DNA from: Desulfovibrionales bacterium
GTDB taxonomy: Bacteria > Desulfobacterota > Desulfovibrionia > Desulfovibrionales > Desulfomicrobiaceae
DNA length: 13,651 nt
Assembly (NCBI GenBank): GCA_012727515.1
Contig: JAAYGZ010000077.1
Coordinates: forward strand, 1-13,651
Direction: 5' to 3'
In this document: piece by piece, positions 5,695 through 13,651 of the stretch
Position numbering within the stretch: the first letter of the stretch is position 1
How the letters are laid out: each line of letters begins with the position of its first letter
Position numbers and translations under genes: made by a program
Notes under the pieces: model-generated
Database searches by the model: none
What the model was told of the DNA's origin: nothing
The model's input: the letters and a program-made list of their open reading frames with translations, nothing else

Positions 5695-6648
5695 GTGCGC
5701 ACTGTGAGCGAAGGGCAAAGCAAAAGCAGCTTGTCGCGGGACCTGCAATTTTTGAAACGCCTGTGGAAGGATATTCGTAAGCGTGGCATTGGTTCTGAAT
5801 CTCCGTGTGTTATCTACGAAGAAAAGGATTTGGCTTTTCGGGCCATTCGCGACTACCTGACGCATGATATTGCTGAGTGCTGGGTGGATGATGAAGAAAC
5901 ATCTGCGCAGCTTATTGAATTTTCTGCACTTATTTTTCCTCGCCGCAAAACATTTATTAAAGTCCATACAGAAACAGAGCGAACTCTTTTTGAACGCTTC
6001 AGGATTGAAGCTCAGTTGCAGAAAATCTTCAGCCGCCATGTGACTTTGCCCAGTGGTGGGCAACTGGTTATTGACCATACTGAAGCATTGACCGCCATTG
6101 ATATCAATTCCGGAAAAATAGGCGGAGAAAAAAATTTCAAGGAAATGGCCTTGCGCACCAATATTGAGGCTGCCCAGGAAATTCCCCATCAGCTTATGTT
6201 GCGGGATATTGGCGGGCAGATTGTGGTGGACTTCATTGAGATGAAGGACGGCAAGCATATCCGCGACGTGGAAAAGGTATTGCGTCAGGCCCTTAAGGTG
6301 GACCGGGCGCGTACAGATATCGGGCGTATTTCCAAGTTTGGCTTGTTAGAAATTGTGCGCCAGCGTCTTGGCACCTCGGCCTTGTCCAACAGCCTGGAGC
6401 CATGTCCGCATTGCGCTGGAGCAGGGACGCGCCGTAACCTGGAATGGCGTTCCATGCAGGCACTCAAAGATATGTACCGTGAATTACGCAAAGATCGGAG
6501 CACAGAGCCGTTTACCTATCAGACCGATGCGGATTTGATGCAGTATCTGCTCAATCGCAAACGCGAAAAGCTCATGCACTATGAGCAACTCTTTATGCGC
6601 AAGATCTTTATTGCACCGTCAGCCATAGCTAGTTGCGCGTTCTGTTAG
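5695..6648 (+). CDS. rng: RNase E/G, C-terminal catalytic part after the TGA
   Basis: This part continues the RNase E/G frame in the same phase. Its codons 2-3 (Arg-Thr) correspond to R169-T170 of the E. coli RNase E 5' sensor. Counted on the joined protein, the DNase I-like catalytic core carries AIDINS (Asp309) and VVDFIEM (Asp352), equivalent to the metal-binding Asp303 and Asp346. CPHC (Cys410, Cys413) is the Zn-link motif. The protein ends about 50 residues after the core, like RNase G and without the long RNase E scaffold. If translated separately, GTG 5695 lies 6 nt after the stop, so coupled restart is possible, but no well-placed Shine-Dalgarno is seen. Such a fragment would lack the S1 domain. 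Its stop TAG overlaps the ribosome binding site of queH. Confidence 0.82.
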   Translation: MRTVSEGQSKSSLSRDLQFLKRLWKDIRKRGIGSESPCVIYEEKDLAFRAIRDYLTHDIAECWVDDEETSAQLIEFSALIFPRRKTFIKVHTETERTLFERFRIEAQLQKIFSRHVTLPSGGQLVIDHTEALTAIDINSGKIGGEKNFKEMALRTNIEAAQEIPHQLMLRDIGGQIVVDFIEMKDGKHIRDVEKVLRQALKVDRARTDIGRISKFGLLEIVRQRLGTSALSNSLEPCPHCAGAGTRRNLEWRSMQALKDMYRELRKDRSTEPFTYQTDADLMQYLLNRKREKLMHYEQLFMRKIFIAPSAIASCAFC

Positions 6649-6657
6649 GACCGGGGT

Positions 6658-7209
6658 ATGAAAGTTCTGGTTCATCTTTGTTGTGGACCGTGTGCCATTG
6701 CTCCTGTGCAGGCCCTGCACGATGCCGGGATGGATGTTGTGGGTTTATACTACAATCCCAACATTCATCCGCTTCAAGAATATCTGCGCCGTCGTGAAGG
6801 TGTGACTGATGTTGCACACCGTCTTGGATTTCCAGTTATTTACAAGGATGATGAATACGATCCAGCGCTGTTTTTCCGGGCAGTAAGCTTTCGGGAAACC
6901 CAGCGCTGTGTGCCGTGTTATTCTTTGCGCCTGGAGCGCACTCTCTCCATTGCTCGCCGAGGGCAGTTTGATGCCTTTACCACAACACTTTTGTACAGCA
7001 AATTTCAAAAACATGAGATGATTCGCGAAGTTGGAGAAAACCTGGCCCAAGGCTCTGGCTTGAGTTTTGTATATCAGGATTTCCGTGAAGGATGGTCAGC
7101 AGGCATTGCCCAGTCCAAAGCCTGGGGAGTGTATCGGCAACAGTATTGCGGGTGCCTGTACAGCGAAGGAGAGCGCTATGCGAGAGACTTGCGCAAGCTG
7201 TACGCCTGA
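6658..7209 (+). CDS. queH: epoxyqueuosine reductase QueH
   Basis: QueH reduces epoxyqueuosine to queuosine in the wobble position of GUN-anticodon tRNAs. It replaces the unrelated QueG in many bacteria. The 183-residue product has the family signatures in order: HLCCGPC (Cys8, Cys9, Cys12), CVPC (Cys84, Cys87) with YSLRLERT behind it, TTLLYSKFQKHE near 108-120, and YCGC (Cys164, Cys166). The cysteines serve as metal and iron-sulfur ligands or redox residues in this family. The ATG at 6658 is preceded by AGGA at 7 nt, inside the RNase stop region, and the gap is 9 nt. The 3' end overlaps hemW by 32 nt, so translation is likely coupled. Confidence is very high. Confidence 0.96.
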   Translation: MKVLVHLCCGPCAIAPVQALHDAGMDVVGLYYNPNIHPLQEYLRRREGVTDVAHRLGFPVIYKDDEYDPALFFRAVSFRETQRCVPCYSLRLERTLSIARRGQFDAFTTTLLYSKFQKHEMIREVGENLAQGSGLSFVYQDFREGWSAGIAQSKAWGVYRQQYCGCLYSEGERYARDLRKLYA

Positions 7210-8374
7210 GTCTGTGCTTGTCTATGTGCATGTTCCGTTTTGCGTGCGTAAATGCCGTTATTGCGCGTTTGTGTCTCAGACCTATTCCGTGGAGGCAGTC
7301 CAAACGTACATGGCCCTTCTTGAGCAGGAAATGGCGTGGTGGGCCGGGCAGTATGGACGTTTGCGCGCCACGACCGTGTATATAGGGGGTGGTACGCCTT
7401 CCTTGTTGACTCCGGCGCAGGTTGCGCGCTTGTTTGATGCTTTGGAGCGGTTTTTTGATCTGGGTCAGGTCCGGGAAATTACCTTAGAGGCCAACCCTGA
7501 ATCTGTAATGGCCCCTGGTTTTTTAGACACGGCCCGCGAGCGGGGAGTGTCTCGCATAAGTTTAGGTGTACAGAGTTTTCATGACCATGCCTTGCGTATG
7601 CTTGGACGGCCCCATGATCGACAAAAAGCACTCCAGGCTGCTCATGCTGTTCGCACAGCAGGAATTGCTGCCCTGAGTCTTGACCTGATGTGGGGCTTGC
7701 CAGGCCAGAGCCTTGAAATGTGGCATGATGATCTGCAGCAGGCTATTTTTTTGGAACCAGAACATCTTTCCTGCTACTGCTTAAGCCTGGAACAGGGGAC
7801 AGAGTTGGCGGGCTGCGTGCTGGACAACACATTGACTCTGCCAACAGAGGAGTGCGCGGTCCAGATGTTTGAGCATGGGTGTCTGGCCCTGGATCAGGCT
7901 GGCTATGAACAGTATGAAATTGCAAATTTTGCCCAACCCGGACACATATGCCAACATAATTGGGGATATTGGACCGGGCGGTCATACCTGGGCCTAGGGC
8001 CGGCAGCTGTTTCAACCATGCATGGGAAGCGCTGGACCAATGCTTTTTCCCTTGATGCCTATGCACATGCACTTGCTGCTGGCATACTGGGCAAGGATGC
8101 AGAGGAACTGGACGCACACACACAGCTGCATGAGATGGTCATGCTTTCTTTGCGCACCAGTGCCGGGCTTGATCTGAGCCATTTTCAGGCCAGGGCAGGA
8201 TGGGATTTTTTGCACTGCACAAGCAGTATTGTCGAGCAGCTCTGCACCAGTGGTCTGGCCAGAATCTGCTCCAACCATTTTTCTTTAACCCGAGAGGGTA
8301 TGCTGGTCAGCAACACTATTCTTGCCACGGTGCTTGAATGTATGGACCATTATGCCTCAGCGGGCAATATGTAG
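7178..8374 (+). CDS. hemW: HemW, radical SAM heme chaperone / coproporphyrinogen oxidase-like
   Basis: HemW is a radical SAM protein related to HemN that binds heme and is thought to deliver it to target proteins. The 398-residue product has the cluster motif CVRKCRYC (Cys22, Cys26, Cys29) after YVHVPF. It lacks the extra cysteine of true HemN, which argues for HemW. GGGTPS at 70-75, ISLGVQSF, DLMWGLPGQ and the HNWGYW-YLGLGPAA block follow in family order, with a C-terminal HemN_C-type domain. The start at 7178 is set by AAGGAG 7 nt upstream; the frame is open back to 7067, but that part lies inside queH. It overlaps queH by 32 nt and is followed after 6 nt by the helicase gene. Confidence 0.93.
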   Translation: MRETCASCTPESVLVYVHVPFCVRKCRYCAFVSQTYSVEAVQTYMALLEQEMAWWAGQYGRLRATTVYIGGGTPSLLTPAQVARLFDALERFFDLGQVREITLEANPESVMAPGFLDTARERGVSRISLGVQSFHDHALRMLGRPHDRQKALQAAHAVRTAGIAALSLDLMWGLPGQSLEMWHDDLQQAIFLEPEHLSCYCLSLEQGTELAGCVLDNTLTLPTEECAVQMFEHGCLALDQAGYEQYEIANFAQPGHICQHNWGYWTGRSYLGLGPAAVSTMHGKRWTNAFSLDAYAHALAAGILGKDAEELDAHTQLHEMVMLSLRTSAGLDLSHFQARAGWDFLHCTSSIVEQLCTSGLARICSNHFSLTREGMLVSNTILATVLECMDHYASAGNM

Positions 8375-8380
8375 GACGTT

Positions 8381-10507
8381 ATGAGAGATCAAAAGAGTAA
8401 TGGGCATCCAGCACTGGATGCATCCACACACAGCAAAACAAACAATGAATTTTCGCTGCACGACTTGCCGCAGGCCCTGCAGGAAGCCATAGCGCGTATG
8501 CACTGGGCAGAACTCATGCCTGTGCAGCGTCAGACCTTGCCGCCCATGCTGGATGGTCAGGATGTGATGGTGCAATCCCAAACAGGCAGTGGAAAAACAG
8601 GCGCATTTTTATTGCCAATGATGCATAGGATTGATGCATCGTTAGGTGTGCCGCAAGCCCTGATTTTAGTGCCAACCCGCGAGTTGGCTGTGCAGGTGTG
8701 CCGGGAGGCTGAGGGCTTGGTGCAGGGCACTGGACTGCGCGTTTTATCTATTTATGGCGGAGTTGGTTACAAAGGGCAGATTGATGGGCTTGCGCAGGGA
8801 GCGCAGCTTATTGTCGGCACTCCTGGCCGAATTTTAGATCATTTGCTCAAAGGAACCTTGAATCTTGATCAGTTGCGCATGCTTGTTTTTGATGAGGCAG
8901 ATCGCATGCTGTCCATGGGTTTTTATCCTGACATGAAACAATTGCAGCGCTACCTGCCTCGTGGGCTGCAATCAGCTATGTTTTCCGCCACATATCCTGG
9001 TCATGTGCAGCGTCTGGCCCAGCAGTTTTTGCAAGATCCGATTTTGTTGTCTTTAAGTCAGGATCATGTTCATGCTACTGATGTGTTGCATGTGGTTTAT
9101 AAAGTTCCGGCCATGCAAAAAAGTCGCATTCTGGTTAAAGTTATAGAACAGGAAAATCCAGCATCGGGCATAATTTTTTGCAATACAAAGGCAGATGTGC
9201 ATTTTGTGTCCACGGTACTACAGCGTTTTGGCTATGATGTTGGGGAATTAAGCGCGGACTTAACCCAGGCGGCCCGAGAAGCTGTGCTGGAAAAATTACG
9301 ACACAATAAGCTCAAGTTTCTGGTGGCCACGGATGTGGCTGCTCGGGGCATTGATATTCATGAATTATCGCATGTTTTTCAGTATCAGCCACCCCAGGAT
9401 CATGAAGCCTACATTCACCGGACAGGGCGAACCGGACGGGCAGGGGCAGCAGGCGTGGCTATTTCTTTTGTGTCCGGCATGGAAGAAATTGAGCTAGATC
9501 AGATCGCCAAGAAATTTTCCATCACCATGCATGAACGCAGCCTGCCGGCAGATGAAGAGCTGGAAGTGCTGATTTCTCAACGAGCAGTGGCCTTGTTGGA
9601 AGCCAAATTGCGCGACGCAGACAATATCTGCAAGGAACGAATGGGCCGTTTTATGCGCACAGTAGCTGATCTGGCCACAAATGAGGATTCTTGCACGCTT
9701 TTGGCCATGCTGATTGATGATTTTTATCAGAAAACATTTCACGCACCTTTGGAACAGCCTTCAGAAAAGTTAGTACGTGCTGTGCGCCCGGAGCCTGCCA
9801 CGCAATCACGAGGAGGCAATGCGGTCAGCACTGGCGAGAGTCAGGAGAAAAAACGGCGCAAACGCGGGCGGAAAAAAACAGCCTCAGAGACAGTGCCTGC
9901 AGATACAGCGGTGACTGCGGAGCAGGTTAGTTTGTCCAGACCAGAGGAGATATCTGGCCCGCGCGGGCAAAGTATCCTTGAACATGCTATCCCTGCGCAT
10001 GACCCAGAGCCAGCGCCACTACCTGCTGCGACACAGCCCCAGGGGCAGGAGGCTGCGGATTTTGACTTTGGTCTGGACTCTATCTGGGATCAGCCAGAGT
10101 CTGCTGCAGAAAATGGGAATGCTGCAAAAAAACGCCGTCGCCGCCGGCCACGCAAGCCTGCTGGATCAAAAAATGGAACCAATGGCATACAGGCAAGCGC
10201 AGAACGATCTGTTGTACCTGCCCTTCAGGAAGAAGCGCGTCAGCCAGGAGAATCAGGGCAGGAGCCTAAAAAAGGACAAACCAAAAATAATGCATCAAAC
10301 GGTGCGGTAAATGGAGCTCCAGGCGGAGCATCAAATGGAGCACCAAGCGGAGCAACTGAGAAACAGCAAAACCCGCAGCGCAAGGAGCGCTCAGATACGC
10401 ATGCTCATGGTCAAACACGCGAGCCCCAACGTTCTGGCAAACAGGCTACACAGCATGTGCCGACCAAAGCTCCGGCCAAACCGAAGAAAAAAATATTTCT
10501 TGAGTAA
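8381..10507 (+). CDS. DEAD-box ATP-dependent RNA helicase with long basic tail
   Basis: The 708-residue product has a complete helicase core: a Q-motif region MPVQ at 46-49, SQTGSGKT at 66-73, PTREL at 98-102, TPGR at 147-150, DEAD at 171-174, SAT at 202-204, IIFCNTK at 264-270, ATDVAARGID at 316-325 and HRTGRTGR at 346-353. A helical region follows to about 455. The last 250 residues look disordered and carry two basic patches, KKRRKRGRKK (490-499) and KKRRRRRPRK (583-592), plus an acidic/aromatic DFDFGLDSIWD (560-570) and a short tandem repeat. Such tails bind RNA or partner proteins. The core resembles the RhlE/CsdA type, but I cannot assign the subfamily. The gene lies 6 nt after hemW with GGA as ribosome binding site. 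Unwinding of structured RNA beside RNase E/G is the likely role. Confidence 0.93.
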   Translation: MRDQKSNGHPALDASTHSKTNNEFSLHDLPQALQEAIARMHWAELMPVQRQTLPPMLDGQDVMVQSQTGSGKTGAFLLPMMHRIDASLGVPQALILVPTRELAVQVCREAEGLVQGTGLRVLSIYGGVGYKGQIDGLAQGAQLIVGTPGRILDHLLKGTLNLDQLRMLVFDEADRMLSMGFYPDMKQLQRYLPRGLQSAMFSATYPGHVQRLAQQFLQDPILLSLSQDHVHATDVLHVVYKVPAMQKSRILVKVIEQENPASGIIFCNTKADVHFVSTVLQRFGYDVGELSADLTQAAREAVLEKLRHNKLKFLVATDVAARGIDIHELSHVFQYQPPQDHEAYIHRTGRTGRAGAAGVAISFVSGMEEIELDQIAKKFSITMHERSLPADEELEVLISQRAVALLEAKLRDADNICKERMGRFMRTVADLATNEDSCTLLAMLIDDFYQKTFHAPLEQPSEKLVRAVRPEPATQSRGGNAVSTGESQEKKRRKRGRKKTASETVPADTAVTAEQVSLSRPEEISGPRGQSILEHAIPAHDPEPAPLPAATQPQGQEAADFDFGLDSIWDQPESAAENGNAAKKRRRRRPRKPAGSKNGTNGIQASAERSVVPALQEEARQPGESGQEPKKGQTKNNASNGAVNGAPGGASNGAPSGATEKQQNPQRKERSDTHAHGQTREPQRSGKQATQHVPTKAPAKPKKKIFLE
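10307..10354 (+). repeat. 24-nt tandem repeat in the helicase tail
   Basis: Two adjacent 24-nt units encode VNGAPGGA and SNGAPSGA, in frame, with a third partial unit (SNGA) just before them. It is a small Ala/Gly/Asn-rich repeat within the low-complexity tail and may vary in copy number between strains. Confidence 0.7.
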
Positions 10508-10573
10508 AGCCTGAGATTGATCTTTGCGGTGCCTCATGCGAGAAATCCAGGACAAGGGCAGTCAGGAGGTGGC

Positions 10574-10948
10574 ATGAAAGAACTGGACGGTGAACGACGC
10601 AGAAGAAGTCGGGTACACTTAGAATTTCCACTGACCATCATGTATAATAACCTTTATGTGCGTGGAATTTTGCATGATTTGAGCCTGAAAGGGCTTTCCT
10701 GCGCCATGGAACAGGAAATTGCACGTGGCACAGAGTGCGAAGTAACCCTGGAGTTGGACTCTGGGCTGCGAATTCGGATTAAAGGCGTGGTTGTGCGCAG
10801 CGGAGAGGACGGAGCCATTGATTTTGTGAGTATGGATGAAATAAGTTTCAACCATTTGCGTAATCTGGTTCGACTCTATGCCGAGGACGCTGATGTGGTG
10901 GACGATGAACTGCGTATCCCTGCTTTTTCAGCAATGACTAAGGACTAA
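10574..10948 (+). CDS. PilZ domain protein (probable c-di-GMP receptor)
   Basis: The 124-residue product is essentially one PilZ domain. It has the arginine-rich RxxxR motif (RRRRSR, residues 8-13) and D-x-S-x-x-G as DLSLKG (35-40), the two elements that bind cyclic di-GMP. Alternating beta-strand segments follow (VTLEL, IRIKGVVVR, GAIDFVSMD) and then a C-terminal helix. The start at 10574 has AGGAGG about 4-5 nt upstream and is preferred to the frame extending to 10517. It lies 66 nt after the helicase and could be its last operon partner or separately transcribed; I see no clear promoter in the gap. As a free-standing PilZ protein it could act on motility or surface attachment, but its target is unknown. 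The 3' end overlaps the converging radical SAM gene by 11 nt. Confidence 0.9.
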   Translation: MKELDGERRRRSRVHLEFPLTIMYNNLYVRGILHDLSLKGLSCAMEQEIARGTECEVTLELDSGLRIRIKGVVVRSGEDGAIDFVSMDEISFNHLRNLVRLYAEDADVVDDELRIPAFSAMTKD

Positions 10949-11876
10949 AGTGTGGGGACAGCGGATAACCCAGGGCCTGGCCCTGCCAGGTATTGGTGCG
11001 CTGTAGCAGGGCCTCAATATCCCGCAGCAGGGCACGTTTGTCTCTGGCCCACTGGGGGGCAACAAGTTCATCACCGCTTGGATCTGCATTTAAACGATGA
11101 ATGACAATGTCCGGGCGCAGCAAGGCCAGGCCCTGGACTGTCCAGGCAATGGTTTCGTCGCGCTCAAGCAGGGTGAAAGAGCTGTTGCGCCACTGCTGTT
11201 CCATGGCTGATCCCTGGCAGATGAAAAGGTTATGGATTTTGATTCCTGATACAGGCAGGCAGTTGACAAAGGCTATAGTTTGTTTGAAGTCCGCCAGGGT
11301 TTCACCGGGCAGTCCGGTAATGACGTGTGCGCATACTTTCAGCCCATATCGTGCGGCCTGGGTGGTCCAATGGGCAAAACAATCTGCATCATGCCCGCGC
11401 TGAATGCGTTGCAATGTACGTTCATGGGCGCTTTGTAATCCCAGGTCCAGCCAGGTTTGTGGCCATGGCATACTGGCAATGAGGCGGAGTTTGTCCTCAT
11501 CCAGGCAATCAGGTCGGGTACCAATGGCCAGTCCAACGAGATCAGGCAGATCCTGTAAGGCGAGCAGAATTTTTTCCAGTCGTTTGACAGGTCCGTAGGT
11601 ATTGGAGAAAGACTGTAGGTAGGCCATGAAACGGGCTGTGGGCATGGACCGACGGTATTTGTCTCTCCACGCAGCATACTGCATTTCCAGTGTTAGCCCC
11701 TGTTCTGCCAGGCCAGTGCCTGAACCTCGCTGATTGCAAAACGTGCAGCCATGCCGGGAAAGAGAGCCATCACGGTTAGGGCAGGAACTGTTGGCATCAA
11801 GAGGTATTTTTTGCACCCGATGTCCGAAGATGGTTCGGAAGTAGGTGGAAAGCGCCAGGTATCGTTTGTGATTCAT
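10938..11876 (-). CDS. TIGR01212 family (YhcC-like) radical SAM protein
   Basis: The 312-residue product starts with RYLALSTYFRTIFGHRVQKI and has a spaced cluster motif C-x11-C-x2-C (Cys32, Cys44, Cys47; CPNRDG then GCTFC). This is characteristic of the TIGR01212/YhcC family rather than the standard CxxxCxxC. GTRPDCL near 119-125, DLGLQSAHERTL near 143-154 and HVITGLPGET near 183-192 follow as expected. The biochemical function of this family was not established to my knowledge. The start at 11876 fits the family opening, although no good Shine-Dalgarno precedes it. The gene is divergent from mreB (141 nt between starts) and ends tail to tail inside the pilZ 3' end. Confidence 0.9.
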   Translation of the reverse strand: MNHKRYLALSTYFRTIFGHRVQKIPLDANSSCPNRDGSLSRHGCTFCNQRGSGTGLAEQGLTLEMQYAAWRDKYRRSMPTARFMAYLQSFSNTYGPVKRLEKILLALQDLPDLVGLAIGTRPDCLDEDKLRLIASMPWPQTWLDLGLQSAHERTLQRIQRGHDADCFAHWTTQAARYGLKVCAHVITGLPGETLADFKQTIAFVNCLPVSGIKIHNLFICQGSAMEQQWRNSSFTLLERDETIAWTVQGLALLRPDIVIHRLNADPSGDELVAPQWARDKRALLRDIEALLQRTNTWQGQALGYPLSPHFSP

Positions 11877-12002
11877 GGTGAGTTGGTGATATTGCTTAAT
11901 TAAGGGTCTGCACGTTGCTGAAGCTGGTTTTTTTCCGCTGCAGGCGGGTGACTGAAAGAGTGAGCCAGGGATGGCTGAACTGTCCGGTCACACTGAACAT
12001 GA

Positions 12003-13058
<1,056 letters not shown>

Positions 13059-13062
13059 GCAT

Positions 13063-13651
13063 ATGTCTTCGCCGTTCAAGCGACTTTTTTATTTTTTTTT
13101 CCTCCCTCTTTTTCTCTATTTTTCCATGTACACATGGAACTGGAAAACCGGCCATCTGGATCAGGTTGCAACGTATTTTGGACTTGACGTCACCGGGTGG
13201 CTGTTGGCCCCTGGGCGCTGGCTCCAGGAAAATGCAGAAGAGTTCTGGTCCCGCTATATTTATCTCGTTGGCGTGCGCCAGGAAAACGAAGATCTTGTGG
13301 GGCGGGTGCATGACCTGGAGTTACGTGTTTTGCAGCTCCAGGAAAAGGCACTGAGCGCAGACCGCTTGGCAGCCTTGCTTCGTTTTCGCCCGGAACCGCA
13401 GTGGAACGCCCAGGGCTGCAGGGTTGTGGGGCAAAAATTAGGTCCAAACGCAGTGCTGGATACTCTTATCGTGGATATCGGCACAACCAGCGAAGTACGC
13501 GTCAATGATCCTGTCATTTCCCCGCGCGGCGTAGTGGGGCGTATTATCCGGCCAGGTGCTTTCTTTTCTTCTGTCCTCCTTTTGACAGATCCATCCAGTC
13601 ATATTCCGGTACTTACCCAAGAGGGCCGTGTTCCGGCCATTGTACAGGGGC
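13063..13651 (+). CDS. mreC: rod shape-determining protein MreC (3'-truncated by window)
   Basis: The frame begins at ATG 13063, 4 nt after the mreB stop, and is still open at the window end (196 codons visible). It encodes a short cytoplasmic start, one very aromatic membrane segment (about residues 8-27, Phe/Leu/Tyr rich) and a coiled coil with RQENEDLVGRVHDLELRVLQ. The beta-domain follows, with VDIGTTSEVRVNDPVISPRG and GVVGRI, typical of MreC. MreC anchors the elongation complex in the periplasm, linking MreB and MreD to PBP2. No separate strong ribosome binding site is seen, so translation is probably coupled to mreB. The membrane segment is encoded by long T runs, including nine Ts at 13092-13100. 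Confidence 0.93.
   Translation, partial: MSSPFKRLFYFFFLPLFLYFSMYTWNWKTGHLDQVATYFGLDVTGWLLAPGRWLQENAEEFWSRYIYLVGVRQENEDLVGRVHDLELRVLQLQEKALSADRLAALLRFRPEPQWNAQGCRVVGQKLGPNAVLDTLIVDIGTTSEVRVNDPVISPRGVVGRIIRPGAFFSSVLLLTDPSSHIPVLTQEGRVPAIVQG

Noticed and set aside
5686..5760. Selenocysteine insertion as explanation of the RNase TGA
   Set aside because: Small hairpins can be drawn downstream, but none has the stem length, distance and loop signature of a bacterial SECIS. The aligned residue in relatives is glycine, not cysteine. Kept only as a low-probability option.
9978..10310. 110-residue alternate-frame ORF within the helicase tail
   Set aside because: It is a shadow of a low-complexity coding region, with no ribosome binding site or family resemblance.
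10971..10990. Overlapping hairpins CAGGGC/GCCCTG and CCTGGC/GCCAGG after pilZ
   Set aside because: Both lie inside the radical SAM coding sequence and lack a T tail in either direction. They are likely by-products of CTGG-rich codons.
11895..11904. Perfect palindrome CTTAATTAAG between the divergent radical SAM and mreB genes
   Set aside because: At ten bases of simple AT-rich sequence with no second copy or promoter context, it is not enough to call an operator.

Overview
The window reads as ordinary chromosomal DNA of a motile Gram-negative bacterium. The gene families (flagellar FliJ and a MotE-like protein, a short flagellin-like protein, RNase E/G, QueH, HemW, a DEAD-box helicase with a long basic tail, PilZ, a YhcC-type radical SAM protein, MreB and MreC) and their style suggest a sulfate-reducing, Desulfovibrionales-like organism. 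That placement is inference from family resemblance; no marker gene here proves it. I see no tRNA, rRNA, CRISPR array, insertion sequence or phage gene.

Left part (1-3737). A 5'-truncated TraB/PrgY-family membrane protein on the + strand runs into a hairpin lying exactly between its stop and the stop of a converging minus-strand operon. That operon, read from right to left, is fliJ, a MotE-like gene, truA and a flagellin-like gene. The genes are tightly packed: fliJ and the MotE-like gene overlap by about 41 nt, the MotE-like stop abuts the truA start, and truA overlaps the flagellin-like gene by 10 nt. A sigma-54-like sequence precedes fliJ.

Middle (3681-5175). A minus-strand nitronate monooxygenase-like flavoprotein with a cysteine-rich C-terminal segment ends in a clear intrinsic terminator. 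A 355-nt divergent intergenic region follows and holds weak promoter candidates in both directions.

Right of it (5176-10948), a + strand run holds RNase E/G, queH, hemW, a DEAD-box helicase and a PilZ gene. The first four look like one operon, with gaps of 9 and 6 nt and an overlap of 32 nt. The RNase E/G reading frame is interrupted by a single in-frame TGA at codon 171. It sits where relatives have a glycine, four codons before the Arg-Thr pair of the 5'-end sensor. This is the most unusual observation in the window. An RNase E/G and a helicase with a long disordered basic tail in one cluster suggest RNA-decay partners.

Right end (10938-13651). A TIGR01212/YhcC radical SAM gene on the minus strand overlaps the pilZ 3' end tail to tail. 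It is divergent from mreB, which is followed after 4 nt by mreC, cut by the window edge. mreBC is the cell-shape operon.
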